In this document: positions 31,806 through 55,091 of the stretch, one piece after another
How the letters are laid out: each line of letters opens with the position of its first letter
Numbering within the stretch: position 1 is the first letter of the stretch
NCBI GenBank assembly: GCA_003024785.1
Contig: PUQB01000191.1
Span: forward strand, 1-64,000
Length of the DNA: 64,000 bases
Direction of reading: 5' to 3'
Origin: Selaginella tamariscina
Taxonomy: Eukaryota; Streptophyta; Lycopodiopsida; Selaginellales; Selaginellaceae
The notes under the pieces: model-generated
The model's input: the letters and a program-made list of their open reading frames with translations, nothing else
What the model was told of the DNA's origin: nothing
The model's database searches: none
Translations under genes and position numbers: made by a program

Positions 31806-34107
31806 CTACTCTGCATCATGATTGGACTTTGCAGCCTTCTCAGCTTCTACAACACGATGCGTCATCTCCTCCGTCAATTGCTGCTTCTTATCCACAACCC
31901 AATCTGTGACTGCTTGAAGAACCCCTTTGTGTTCATCGGTACTATTGATACCTTCACTAGTCTGCATATACACATAAATGTTCGTGGGCATGTGTATACA
32001 CGCACACACACACTTACATGTGGCTTAGTAGACTCAGCAGCAGCCCGGGCCTCTAGCAGCGGCTTCTTCGGCAGCCTCTAGCTCCCTTTGTTGCTTGATG
32101 ATCCGCTCAGTCTCCTCTCTGGCTGCATCATTTGTCTTAATAATGTTGGCTTCTCTGAAACTCTGGACATGGAAGCTGCCAGTGCCCTCTGTGCATCCAC
32201 ATCCTTTCTTGAGATAGACTGAATATGTCCTGTTTGCAATAGCATTACATCCTTCAGCTCAGAGGCAACCTCCCCTATTGTATCCATCAACCCTGTAAAG
32301 AAAAGTCATACATATATACATATACAAGAGTATACACACATACATACCTTTCCCGCGTTCTGTTGCATCCTCAATCCTTTCCCTTGCTTTCTGCTTTGCC
32401 TTGTCTGCATTAACTCTGGCTCTGTTCTTTGCTTCTTCATAGTTAAACCGTGGTCACGTTCAATCTGCTCAGATCCATGTTCACGTGTCTCGTCTGGGGT
32501 GATACCACATTCTTTAGGTGATCCATAAGGAATGTCCCCTTCTCGGATGCTCTGGGCATGTGACATATTAGTATGTGTGTATACACACAGAGGAATAATG
32601 TATACTTACTTGTCCTCAGCTTTTCTTTTAGTGTCGTCAGCTACCCCAGCAGCTCTACTTGTTGCATCCTTGGCCATGTTCTTCACGTCCTCCCCTTTCT
32701 GCCTCACATTGCCGATTGTGGCCCTTTACCCTTTGGGACACATTATCCAGTGCAGTCTTCCCTCGCTCGGAGGCCTCGTCTTTGGTCTCGTAAGCCTTAT
32801 GCTTTGTCTCATCGTATGTGCTTTTTGCCCTTTCTGAAACCTCCTTGCCCTTATGCGAAGCCTCATCCTTTGTATCTTGAATGGAGCTCTCAACCTTCTG
32901 CCCTTAAGATCATTTGTCTCATCCCTCTAGTCCCGGTCATTGTGTTTCTTAACCATGTCACCCAAAGTTGCAAACAAACCCTTCTCAGAGGTCTCATCTC
33001 TCGTCTCGTAAGCTTCCTCTTAGTCTCGTCAATGGTACCCTTTACCCTTTCCGACGCCTCATCCTTGGTCTCGTAAGCCTTCCTCTTGGTATCATCAAGT
33101 GTGCCCTTCGCCCTTTCAGAAACCTCCTTGCCCTTGTTCTTTCTCATCCACTGTGCTTCTCGCCTTGTCAGAGGCCTCGTGTGTTCTTCTCCCTGACTGT
33201 ACCCTTGAGTCGTCAATGTCTCTGGTCTTCAACGTGCTCATGGCCCTGTTGACATCCGTTTCTGACCCTCAGTTTCCTCTGTAGTCCCGGCAACTGCATT
33301 TCTCACCATTTCACCTAAAGCTCCCAACAAGCCCTTTCCATGGTCTGAAGCCTCCTCTGCCCTTCTCTTTGTGTCATCAATATTGGTCCTTACCCTTTCC
33401 GAGCCTCGTCTTTAGTCTCGTAAGCTTCCTCTTGGATCATCTGCTGCACCCTGCCCCTTTCCGAGGCCTCGTCTTTAGTCTCGTAAGCCTTCCTCTTGGT
33501 GTCATCTGCTGCACCCTTTGCCCTTTCAGAGGCTTCGTTCCCTCTTCTTTTCGTTTCATCCACCCATTCTGAAGCCTGCTCTTTTGTTTCATAAGCCTTC
33601 TGCTTGGTCGCATTCCAAGTGCTCTTTGCTCTGTCTGAAGCCTCATCCACAGTGCCCTTCACCCTTTCGGAAGCCTGGTCTCTTGTTTCGTACGCCTTAT
33701 GCTTGACATCATCCCAAGTGCCCTTCGCCCTTTCTGAAGCCTGGTGGCCTTATGCTTGGTCTCGTCCCATGTGCCCTTGGCTCTGTCTGTAACTTCATCT
33801 GTTGTTTGGTATGCATTCTCCTTAGTCTGGTTAAGCGTGCCCTTTGCCCTATCTGAAACCTCTTGTTCCTTGTCCTTTATATGATCAGAGGTGCTCTCAG
33901 GAATGCGTCTGCCCTGAAGACCTTTTGTGGCTTCGACATGGTCACGAGCCCCGCTGGACATCTCCTCCTCCTGTATGAACATACTACAATTACAGACGTG
34001 TGTGTGCGTGCGTGTATATAGCGTGCGGACTTGAGACAAATACACAAAATATACTGAAATACGTATTACATAAGTACTGTGGTCGATTATCTATATATAC
34101 ATGTATA

Positions 34108-34154
<47 letters not shown>

Positions 34155-34553
34155 ACATTCTAAAGAGATAATGTGTAATACCTGACGTTCCTTGGTCCCA
34201 GCCACAGCATTCTTGACCATCTCTCCTAGGGCTCCAAACAGACCCTTGCCTTGATCCGCAGCCTCGCCAGCCCTGTTCTTGGACTCGTCCATCTTCTCGC
34301 GAGCCCTAGCAGCGTGATCCTGGTTCGCCTGCTGTAGCGACCTGTCTGGAGATCTAGATCTGCTGCGTTCTTCCTCATCGATCAGAAACCCCGGCTTGAA
34401 CCATTCCGATCTGCCCTGCCCCTGAGTGATGCGCTCCTGGGGACCTGGACTCTGGTCCATACCCATCACATCCTTTGCACTCTCCTTGGCATTATCAATG
34501 CTCTCAGATACGCTCTCCGCACCTTTCTTTGCAGCTCGCTTTGTGTCCTCCAT
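31806..34553 (-). CDS. LEA group 3 (LEA_4-type) protein with tandem 11-mer repeats
   Basis: This is a desiccation-protection protein, expected to be disordered in water and helical when dry. Exon 1 (34553-34182) starts MEDTKRAAKKGAESVSESID and includes GLFGALGEMVKNAVAGTKER. Exon 2 (33970-32610) encodes many copies of a repeat of the form ERAKGT-DETKRKAYETKDEA. Exon 3 (32551-32348), exon 4 (about 32292-32018) and exon 5 (31961-31806) follow; the last ends QQLTEEMTHRVVEAEKAAKS before TAG. Donors and acceptors fit (for example CGTCAG|GTATTAC and ATACAG|GAGGAG). Exon 2 has several frame changes within the repeats. An ACGT box lies just upstream. The gene faces the dioxygenase, ends about 290 bases apart. 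Confidence 0.82.
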
Positions 34554-34614
34554 CGCCCTCCTTTGTTCTTTCAAAACCTAAATTCAAATTTGCCAAACGG
34601 CGCGAACACGAACG

Positions 34615-34622
34615 CCACGTGG
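34615..34622 (-). promoter_or_regulatory. Palindromic ABRE/G-box (CCACGTGG) with TATA-like TATTTAT before LEA gene
   Basis: CCACGTGG lies about 62 bases upstream of the LEA ATG (34553). On the minus strand TATTTATC directly precedes it. An ABRE with ACGTGG core fits ABA or drought induction of LEA genes. The distance is close for a promoter element, so it may lie in the leader. Confidence 0.5.
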
Positions 34623-34918
34623 ATAAATACAGTTTCATAAAATAAAATAAATATACCCTATTAGAAATCGGACATATGTTTTTTGAAATTTCAAAAATTA
34701 TACATATTCAACACACACGCACACACTTACAACACACATTTGCACATACATGTATGATGAGTATATCTAGATAAAAAATGAGTTAACGCAATGGTGTTAC
34801 CAAGAGACGATGTTAATTGAGTTCTCTTTATACTAAAGTTCACTGAACAGTTATATTATATAGGAAAAGAGAGATGAGATTAATTCTATTATACATAATC
34901 ATCACACTCTCTGTGTTT

Positions 34919-35105
34919 ACCTCACTGCTCCTCTACTGGGAGCATGTATAAGTAGACAAAGGCAGAAGTCTGAGTTGAATTCAGATGTACCATCCAATGG
35001 TGGTGCCTGGGGAAATACACAATGAGCATCAGGGTATCCCTGGAGATACTGCACAATTAATTATGTACATGTGTGTAGAAATGTGTGTTATATATATACA
35101 TATCC
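34919..35105 (-). pseudogene. Duplicated fragment of a Rab3GAP2 exon and intron
   Basis: This matches the exon of the neighbouring Rab3GAP2 gene at about 37800-37960 and continues into its intron. Shared blocks are GACAAAGGCAGAAGTC, AGATGTACCATCCAA, ACAATGAGCATCA and GGTATCCCTG, plus AATTAATTATGTA in the intron. Read on the minus strand it still encodes SDFCLCLLIHAPSRGAV-like sequence, but it lacks the lysine-rich insert. Nothing else of the gene is seen around it, so it is an isolated partial copy. Confidence 0.7.
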
Positions 35106-37435
35106 AAAAATGGTGTGTGTGTGTGTTTTGAACGTGCACGTGCTTACATCATAATCGAATGTTTAAGGTCCCTATGACATGAGCGAAGTTTCTGTTAGAG
35201 TGTGTTTTTACAAGAATAAGTCAAACTAAGGGATATCAACATATTTTCAACGTGTGTCAGCGTATTTCGTGTCCGGTTTACATTAAAGTCAAAATAAATA
35301 AATTTGATAATTCATACATACCTAACTTACGTGAGCACTCATCAAACCAAGAATATTAAAAATAATATATAATAATAAACATTAGAATGTTAGTTGGTCA
35401 ATACCGGTGAATTATACGTATGACACGCAACATATACACATAACTCTTATACAAACCCGCTCAGGTGTTAAAATTTTATATTATACTGAAATTAAGTTTG
35501 TATATGTTATACAATTGCTTAAACGGACGTAATAACATGCTAAATCCCGCATGTGATTAACGTTAAGAGGGTTTTTCTAGTTATGCTAAACTTAATATTA
35601 GCAATTTCAAACACTATTCAACTCTTTTCCCTACTATACACAATTATTTAAATGGACATGTAATGTGTAAAGTCTTTAGTAAAAGTAAATTGTATTTTTA
35701 TTGTTAATCAGACTTATTATGAATATATTAACTCAAAATCAAATTCATAACTTAATTGTTAATGTCTTCAGATATTATAATACAATAAAAAATGTAGAGT
35801 ATATGTTCTTAATATATATTGCAATCTTTATAAAATATTTGTAACGTATTCTATGTGTTTCTAAGATTATAATCTAAATTTTTACAAGACATAAGTGTAG
35901 TTTAAAATTAAACACTTTGTAATAATTATTAAGAAGATTAAATTATAATAATAAGGATTTAATGTAAGGTATGTTGTTTACATTTCATTTTATTTTTAAA
36001 ATGTAGTTAAGAAATGATCATTTGTTTTCGCGGTTGCGTTCAGACGATTTAACATATTTATAACCATTAAAAATAAATATATTATAAAATTTATATTTTA
36101 AGTTTAAATATGGACGATCTAATATACCTAAGAATATGCTTTAGTTGAATAAAGAATTTATATTAAATTTCAATTAATATAAATGATGATTTTAATTTGT
36201 TAACCTTAAATTTAATTTCTAAAGTAATAACCTTTGAAATCTCTATGTTTACATATATACTTCTTTAAGTTTTAAATTTACATATTTACTCACTAAACTT
36301 TAATTTATATTTCTTCTATCTAGTTTATATGAAATTTGAAATGAAGTAAATTGATATCTATTTAATGAGCATCAATAAACTAATGTTAGTAAATGCCAAT
36401 TTTTTAAATAATCAATAAATATATTTGTTTGCAAATCAATTATAATGTTTATTGATTTTTTTAAATATATTAACTTTCAATTTTGAAGTTTTAAATTACA
36501 AGATTAAAAAGGTAAATAAGTGAGACAAACTTTGTAACTATATTAAATATTACTTACGGTTCAGTATATTTATATACTTAGATATGTAAAATGGAATGCA
36601 AGATTTTCATAAATAAATTCTGTATATTACACAAATATATATATTCATATTAGGGTTACATTTATTTTAATACACACATATGCTATATTTAAAACCGTTA
36701 TACACATACATATAAAGTTTGAACATTATTTAATTGAACATATACACATATCGTTATTTATGCTTTTGCCTTTATACACCAAAATGTAAGATATTATTAA
36801 TGTATTTCAGTTTTATTTATGATTTTTCAAATGAAGATTAAGGCTCAAATGAATAATTTGGATGATTTAAACTAATAATCATTAAAATATTAAAAATATA
36901 TTAAAATAAATTAGAATTAATAAAATGTAAAATAGAGAAGTGGAGACAATCTTGCTTCTTTCTAATTATTAAATTTAATTTAAAAATTTGAATATATATA
37001 TATGATCTTTTGTTCCTATGAGATTATTTTTATAAATATGTATAATTAATATACTCTCATCTCATATGATTATTATTTTTTGATTGTATTTTATATACAC
37101 AATTTATTTGAAACACACATGTATATTCATATTAAATTTCTAAATAACAACTACATAAATTACACACATGCATATACATTGCTCTCACAAGAAATAATTT
37201 TAATACATCATTTACATAAATACACAAACATATAATATTATGAAGATTATTCTAAAAAAATTTAAGAATGAAATAGAATATATGCTATTCAATTAAGACA
37301 TATGCTTAAGATATATTGTAAAAAATAAACATTATAAACATTCTAATACATAAAGGACACCACAAAGGTATGTTGTGTGGGTGTTTTGTATAATAATATT
37401 AAAAAGAAGAAAACAAAATCTAGTATACCATTTGG
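35106..37435. other. AT-rich intergenic region
   Basis: It is very AT-rich, with stop codons in every frame and only short TA and CA tracts. No gene or structured repeat is recognised. It separates the LEA gene and the Rab3GAP2 fragment from the full Rab3GAP2 gene. Confidence 0.6.
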
Positions 37436-39987
37436 TTATGCAGAAGGTAAGAAAGGATTCAACAGTGACAACAAGCCAGAGTCTCCGTTGAATGTGAATA
37501 CCAACATTGGTGAATAACTCTGTGAATCCTGATCATTATATCCAGCGGTTGTAAACTTGCCACTTGGCTGCAACAATCTGCAACTCTCCGCACTTTTATT
37601 ACTGATAATCGTGGCCCATTCCTCAATTGCCATATCTACCATATAAAAACCATTTATATATACTGTGTGTGTGCGTGAGAGAGAGAGAGAGATTATTTCT
37701 AGTAGTAAATAGTCATGCATTTTAAAACACACTATATACACTTTCAAGGTGTGTGTGTGTAGGACTTGTACAGCACTCTAAAGACGTGTGTGTATTCATA
37801 CCTCAACTGCTGCTCTACGGGGAGCAAATATAGCTAGACAAAGGCAGAAGTCCTCTTTAACACAACAGCGTCTGTTTTTTTTATGCATTTGCAATCCAGA
37901 TGTACCATCCAACGGTGCCTCGAGAAATTTACAATGAGCATCACGGTATCCCTGTAGATATACATAAATTAATTATGTATGTAGACAATGTGTTATATAC
38001 ATATCAAACATTGCGTGTGCGTGCGTGTGTAAAGAGAGAGAGAGAGAGCACAAGTGCGTGCAGATACCTTCCATAGTCGAACAACAACAAGAGCATGGAC
38101 ATCAACTAGTAAAACTCTCCCAAGCGAATCTGTAACCGCAGCTAATGAACAAGTTGGTGACAATGATAAACTCAGGCCTTTCCTTGGAGGGTCTTTCAAA
38201 GCAGTGATTAACGATGCTGAAACATATAGAATTAATTAAATATTTATGTAATCGTATTTATGCATATATACAGCCTGTGCAAATACATGTTAGAGGGTAA
38301 GTTCCATAATCATCCCCCATACACACCCACACACAAAAAGAACAGAAAAGAAAAGAAAAACAAAGAATTAAAAAATTACCTCGAGAAAACTCTTGAGGCT
38401 TCACATCAGTGGGCCTTGCTTCTTGCACAAAGTCCCTGTGTCCACGAAAGCCTTGGCAAAGGAATATACTTTAGAAACAGTCGCTGGTACAACCTTGTTG
38501 AAGAGAAGGTCCGTTAAAGACTTCCTACGGTCTTCTGAAAGTCTATACAAAATAAAAAATTAGTAAAACATCACTTATTATAAGTTTTAAACTTAAGTAA
38601 TAATGATAGGTAATAATTAACAACCTGAATGTTGCTAATGTGCTATCGGATCCAATAGCTATGGCACAAAAATAACGCTCTCTCGACTGCAAGACATAAA
38701 CTGCTTTTTTAAAACCAAGTATCAGTCATAAATAACGTATAAAATATATAAATGCATAGATATACATATCTAGCATATGTACATACGCCTAGAAAAAAAA
38801 AACGCTCATGCGCACAAACTCCAAATACAAATAGTCATTGTACATATATGTGTAAATATATGCTTCATGTAATTATCACGCACGCACACGCACACGCACA
38901 CACACACACACACCTGTTGTTCAAAGAGAGAAGGGGGTAAGATGCCCGCGATTGCAGCATCTGTGCAAACAGTGTTTCCAGACGATTTAATACTCCACAT
39001 TTGATATGGAAGTTTTGTTGATTCTGCTTGAGCTAATTGTCTTGCAGGATCCGACGCTCTAGATCCTCCGGATTCCAACAATCTCCTACGTAGCTGTGAC
39101 TGAAAAATTAATTAAAATCAGTACATGCTTTTTTACAAACATCTTGCATGAAAACTTTGCAAATATAAGCATAGTATATATATTTTGACGTGTAATGTAG
39201 TACATTACATATTGAAGCACGCAATATAATATGCGTTAATATATAGCTGCATATCTTTACCTATCCGAGTGTATACACACACACACATACACGCACACAT
39301 ACAGGTATATATATCAACTTATCAACAATTTTTTTGAAAGATGCATGCATATACAAATGTATAAAAACACGTATACATACATAAATATATAAAAATCGAC
39401 AAATAAATATAAAAGAGTATGTACCTGAAGGTCGAGTGCATCTATACGCACTATAAAAGTCTTAAGAGCAATAGAGAGTTCCTCAGCGGATGGATTGCAC
39501 CTCACATGCATTTGAATAATAGGTCCCAAAGTAATGCTCTAAAGCAAAAGCTTAAACATAAGAAAAATACACACACTTATAAAATTATACACAGATGATA
39601 TACATATGCGTTTGGTAAGTACCACACACACACCTGTTTGATGAGTAGATCACCAAGCTCGGAGTAAAAGCAGAGTACCCCTGAAGAACTGCCAACAACA
39701 AGAACAGACCATCCCTCCCACATAAGCCATGCTAATGAAGTGATCCGCTGGGAGGACGCATTATCACCTACCCCGATCGGCACAGACTCGATTGTGAACC
39801 CAGACGAAGCATCATTCGCACCGCTCCACGGAGACACCACAATTGTCCGATTCCTCGCAAATGCAACAACATCTCTCCCCATTGAAATTACAAGTGTGGG
39901 ATCGCCGATCCATCCCGGCTTCCCTGCTCTGATAGCGCCTAGCTCGGACACGATGCATCCCCATGACAGCTGATTCTGCCTCGCCAT
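37436..39987 (-). CDS. Rab3 GTPase-activating protein non-catalytic subunit (RAB3GAP2 N-terminal type)
   Basis: ATG 39987 begins MARQNQLSWGCIVSELGAI, then TLVISMGRDVVAFARNRTI and ITSLAWLMWEGWSVLVVGSS, the start of the plant RAB3GAP2_N family. Exons on the minus strand are about 39987-39634, 39539-39425, 39099-38914, 38686-38625, about 38545-38375, about 38220-38066, about 37955-37800 and about 37645-37436. Later landmarks are KDPPRKGLSLSLSPTCSLAA followed by VTDSLGRVLLVDVHALVVVR, then DFCLCLAIFAPRRAAVE and VFTFNGDSGLLSLLNPF. Stop TAA is at 37436-37438. In animals this subunit works with RAB3GAP1 on Rab18-type GTPases at the ER; the plant role is less clear. Frame slips occur in the exons near 38400 and 37600. 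Two introns begin with (GT)n. Confidence 0.82.
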
Positions 39988-44905
<4,918 letters not shown>

Positions 44906-45664
44906 TAGTGCTTTTGTAATATTCCATGGTTTTGAACAAAATGTCAAAACTCATAATGTACAAGTTCAGATGTGTCTGTGTGTGATAGAGGCATACAACC
45001 ATACAGAAAGAGAGGTCATATAACACATACATTCGATTAATTACATAAAAAAGTTATGTAGAACCAACATACTGTGAGTTTGTTTTATTTAAGTAAACTT
45101 TTAACACTTCGTACCTTAGTTACGGTCACTTTATAGGCGTTGATAATTATTTATATATAGAATAATTATAATTGTTTATTATGGTGTGTGTGTGTGTGTG
45201 TTGTATCTATCTGGTTGTTTAACATTCGAAACACATATAAACAATTATAGGTGACTATCAACAGTTATAAAAATTTAATTTTGAACCGTCCAAAATATAT
45301 ATATATATATATATTGATAAACTTAAATCTCTAAAATCTAAGCTAATTTCAGATTTAAATTTAAATAGAAAGAAATCTTATATTACACACACACACACAC
45401 ACACAGATATATATATATATATTTATATATATATACAATGAATAAAATGTTAAAACAATTAGATGTATAATTATATATTAAACTGTGCTAGTGTAAATGT
45501 ATAAATATATATAACTAAGTTAAGTTATATGTAATATTAATTCTAAACTATCCTAAAAACTGAAATTTACTGAACTACTTATATATATTTATTGTTTTAT
45601 AATGTACTTGCTCATATATGTAAATCCCCACAATGAAATCCCAGAGAATCCCCACGAATCCCGT
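44906..45664. other. Intergenic, microsatellite-rich
   Basis: This is AT-rich sequence with GT (45184-45200), TA (45296-45314, 45411-45436) and CA (45387-45405) tracts. It separates the convergent ends of CDC5 and the uL18-like gene. Four AATCCC motifs cluster at 45622-45662 next to the uL18-like stop codon. Confidence 0.55.
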
Positions 45665-46033
45665 CTAGCCATACCCAGCAATTCGCAGTCCGTTCCGCTG
45701 GAGAACATCAGCAACAGCGAGTATGTTGGGATGGTGCTGCTCGCGCTTCTTCAAGAATTCATACTTGACATCCAGGTGAAGCTTTGGTATATTACATCTA
45801 TGCTCCTTGATTTCATCTGCAAGCATCTGGGCGAGTCTCTCTGTGCTCTCTATACACAACCCGTCTGGGAATTCCTCCCTTATACACCTGCTGTCCACCG
45901 AGATTATGGGCTTGTTCAGAATCCCCTTCTCCACACGCAAGTACACCCATTTCTGTGTGAACTTCATGCGTACATAGTATGGCACTGGGATTCTCAGTGG
46001 AGGCATTTTAACCCTACCAGATAATCCCCACAA
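45665..46033 (-). CDS. uL18 (L18/L5e) family ribosomal-like protein, probably mitochondrial
   Basis: The ORF is single-exon, 122 codons from ATG 46033, or more likely from the internal ATG giving MPPLRIPVPYYVRMKFTQKW. The pattern of a strand pair (YVRMKFTQKWVYLRVEKG), a Ser/Arg segment, a helix (STERLAQMLADEIKEH), a strand (PKLHLDV) and a terminal helix (HHPNILAVADVLQRNGLRIA) matches the short plant L18p/L5e family linked to mitochondrial ribosomes, which bind 5S rRNA. It lies only 112 bases after the AAA gene's stop on the same strand. The identification is by fold pattern and partial similarity, not by a strict motif. Confidence 0.5.
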   Translation of the reverse strand: MWGLSGRVKMPPLRIPVPYYVRMKFTQKWVYLRVEKGILNKPIISVDSRCIREEFPDGLCIESTERLAQMLADEIKEHRCNIPKLHLDVKYEFLKKREQHHPNILAVADVLQRNGLRIAGYG

Positions 46034-46145
46034 ATCCCTTACTAATGTGGTATTTAATAGCTTTAGAAAACGTATGCTTTTCTTTTCTACAAACTGTATG
46101 CATGAGTTTTACATGGTGTGTATGTACAAGAATCAAAACGCTACC

Positions 46146-51902
<5,757 letters not shown>

Positions 51903-52012
51903 CTAACAGAAGCATCATTAAGTTGATCATTACTCGTCATAAAATTAAATTTGGTACATGTCATAAACAATATGTTGTATGATTAATATCTAATACACGA
52001 TATAACACTTAC

Positions 52013-54236
52013 CAATCCACCAGAGGCATAACGACCATCTTGTAAGCGCAGAACATTCTTTGGACGCTTCTTATCAACTTTTGCAAGCTCCACCAGCTTC
52101 CGTTGCCAATCCACACTTCGCTCCTTCTCAACCTCTTTAAGAAGTTCTCCATATCCTTCTACAAAGAGAAAAATTATATATGTGTGTCTGTGTGTGTGCA
52201 TGTGAATAAGACACAATATACATGCATGTGTGTCAGAGCGTGACACATACATATATACAAACACGAAAACACGTGCATGTGTGTGTGCGCCTGTGAAGTA
52301 CCACAAACAGCAGAATTCCGCTTTCTTTTGTTCGTCCTGCTCATCCTCTTTAATCTCGGACTACTCGAAAACCCGCCATCTTGATAATCTGCTCAAACAC
52401 GTGTCACGATGTGTTCATGCTCAATATGTCAATCAACACATGCATCAAGCATATGCCTATATCGAAAAGTGTGTATCTGAATGGATTTGCTACCTTCAAC
52501 CTTAGTATAGCTTTTATATGCGTGCCTCAGTACATAGAGAGAGGAAGGGAGAGAGAGGGAGAGGGAGGGAGGGAGGGAAGAGAGACGCATACATATTACT
52601 TGCCTGAGTTCTCATTTGGTGAATTATCGATACCATGTTCAGTAACTCCTTCGAGAAGAAGTGTGTGAGGAGGTCTTGCAAGTGCCTGTGGCGAAGTCGA
52701 ATGCAAATTTCCCATCTCACGTGCGCCAGGAATGTTGAAGATTAAATCCCCACCGTTGTCCAAAACCACCACGTCATCTTCATCACTTCCTTGTTGTTCA
52801 CATACAAAAAGTAATAAGTGTATATGCGTAGATATATATATGAATAGATCTATGTTTATATAAACACATGTATTAGTGTGTACCTTCTGTATCATCGCCT
52901 GCATTATCTCCTACTGCAGGTTGTCCAGAAACAGGAGAAGCTCCGGTAGTAGACAACTTGGTCGTGTTCCCAAAGAGCTTGTTCATAACTCCGTAAAACT
53001 CCCCTAGTAATTACAACGTATACATTATATATATACGTCTGGATATACTTACATGGAGAAGTATGCCCAGTCGGGGCATATTTCATCCTCTCGCGTTTGT
53101 AGCGTTTCTTGAGATTGTCCACCTTTGTTCTGCATTGCTGCTCGTTCATGTTTATTCCTTAAACAACAGCACGAGAAGACGAGTTATATATCGTGCCTCA
53201 ACATTACAGAAAACTAATGATATAGTATATATATATTATAATAAAAGAAGCCATCCACAACCAACTATGTTAATCACGCACACCACACACACACAACACA
53301 ATACAACACAACATTAAGAATACCGCAGGCTTCATTAACTTTGTTGGAGACTTCAGTCCACTGTGCCATAGTGAGGTTTCCCATGTTGCTCTTTGTCCAG
53401 ATATCCTTGAAACACTCTAGCAACATAATAGCGTGCATAAATGGCCAGGAGTCGCGATTAGCCTTACGTTTCCTCTGTTGTTGTTGGCTGACTTCTGGGC
53501 TCCCATTGCTCATACCTGCAATGCACTTAGTCAATAGCAGGAAAGTATGTATATATCTTCAAACAAAAATGTCGATAAAGCTAATGAGAATGTAATATAC
53601 ACAAACACACATGCACACAAGATGTGTGTGTGTATGTGTATGGTTTCTCATGGTGTAACTTTTCAATGAGAACAATATAAAGAGAAAGTAAGAATATATT
53701 TATAATAACATATTATAAGAATATAGCTACGTGTCTAAAATAGTAAGTGCAATATTTTATACGACCACGTGTGTGTGTTTTCCTGCCTATTGCCTTTCTT
53801 AAATCGTACTGAGACATCCTTTAGTATCAATTAATAATGATAACAACAATGAACTTTCAAATTTTCATTTAAATTTATGCAGTATAAGAGTATGTGTATC
53901 TGCCTCGTCATATATGAAACCCTTCTATATTTTTTTCAACATGAATTACATTAGTACATTTATATATAGTTCTTTTTATATATATATTATGCGTTCTATC
54001 GTTTATACCGAAGTATTTATATCTAAATTATAGACAAATTAACTAATTCATACCAAATTAACATCTGCATTTTCCTTTTCTGGAAATAATTGAATGAAAT
54101 TCTCAATAAATCATACACAACATACACACGCATTTGGCAAGGTGTATACACGCATTTTTAATTCTAATATCATACCTCCAATTGCCGCTTCAGATTTCCT
54201 CGCCCTCGCGGCATCCAGGCTCACGTTCAGATCCAT
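52013..54236 (-). CDS. Trihelix (Myb/SANT-like) transcription factor
   Basis: ATG 54236 begins MDLNVSLDAARARKSEAAIG; donor at 54175. Exon 2 (53517-53324) gives a basic start QRKRKANRDSWPFMHAIMLL and then LTMAQWTEVSNKVNEACG. Exon 3 (53158-about 53054) gives QCRTKVDNLKKRYKRERMKY. Tryptophan spacing and the QCRxK..LKKRYK helix are those of trihelix/Myb-SANT-like domains that bind GT-type DNA sites. Exon 4 (about 53003-52883) and exon 5 (about 52793-52604, acidic DEDDVVVLDNGGD) follow; exon 5 ends at a GC donor. Candidate later exons are 52380-52303 (KRMSRTNKRKRN, NLS-like) and 52158-52013 (GYGELLKEVEKERSVDWQRK, a coiled coil typical of the C-terminus). The last one splices in phase into the AAA gene's first exon, so the boundary between the two genes is uncertain. 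Confidence 0.7.
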
Positions 54237-54381
54237 GCCCTGAAGAAACCTAAGGAATATACAGAGGCCGTACAGTTTTATACATTCCGTACCGTTAAAA
54301 TCCACATAGACCGTACATATATATGAAAGATATAACTTAGGGTTAGGTTTTTAGTCTATATAGAAATTAGGGCAAATTCTG
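54237..54381. promoter_or_regulatory. 145-bp shared promoter of the trihelix gene and TAF13
   Basis: The two start codons diverge across 145 bases. A telo-box-like CTTAGGGTTAGGTTTTT lies at about 54337-54353. Such a short gap implies a bidirectional promoter serving two transcription-factor genes. Confidence 0.55.
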
Positions 54382-55091
54382 ATGGCTTCGAAGGGGAAGG
54401 CTCATGAAGGCGGCAAGCGCAAGCGTGGCAATTCAACAAAGACTGTAAGCTTATATGAATCCCTTATGAATCCCTTAGAATCCCAGAGTTTCCAATAAAA
54501 GCCCATGCTATGGATTCTTAATTTATATATAAACAATATAATGTATACAATGAGAGTACTTAATATAAAAATACAAGTTAAAAAACGTATATAAATAATT
54601 TGATTCATGACAGTGAGGCTCATGATGTATGGCTTCGGTGATGATATCGACGTAAGTATACATTATACAGCATACATACATAATACATATGTATATGTTT
54701 TCGATTTTGCAGCCGCTACAGGAATCGGTCGCAGTCATGGAGGATATGGTAGTCGATTACATCACTGATGTGGTACGTGTGTATGTTCGTGCCTGTGCTT
54801 GTATATGGATTAAATTCAATAACTACAAGGTGCATAAGGCCCAAGAGGTGGCATCTAGACGAGGAAAGCTCAAAACTGAAGATGTATTGTTTCTGCTACG
54901 CAAGGTATGCATATAGAAATAAAAGATAAGCTGTATATAGTGATTGTATATGAACAATCATCTTTTGACAGGATATACGCAAGTATGCCCGTGTGAAAGA
55001 GCTGCTTTCTATGAACGAAGAGCTCAAGAAGGCACGGAAAGTCTACGATATGGACGACCAGAAGCTGGCTTCTTTGGAAGCTGACACGTAG
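54382..55091 (+). CDS. TAF13: TFIID subunit TAF13
   Basis: A small histone-fold protein of TFIID that pairs with TAF11. ATG 54382 (MASKGKAHEGGKRKRGNSTK) is followed by four more exons: about 54616-54652 (RLMMYGFGDDID), 54714-about 54771 (PLQESVAVMEDMVVDYITDV), about 54830-54903 (HKAQEVASRRGKLKTEDVLF) and about 54972-55091 (DIRKYARVKELLSMNEELKK and a short tail), TAG 55089-55091. The MMYGFGDD, VEDxVFLxRK and MNEELKxARK signatures and the size of about 115-120 codons match TAF13. The exon 1/exon 2 junction needs one extra base to stay in frame. Confidence 0.9.

Noticed and set aside
39314-39529. Tail of the minus-strand frame with a Phe/Tyr-rich hydrophobic end considered as a membrane segment.
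   Set aside because: The tail is intron read-through after a clear donor at 39424; the exon itself belongs to Rab3GAP2.
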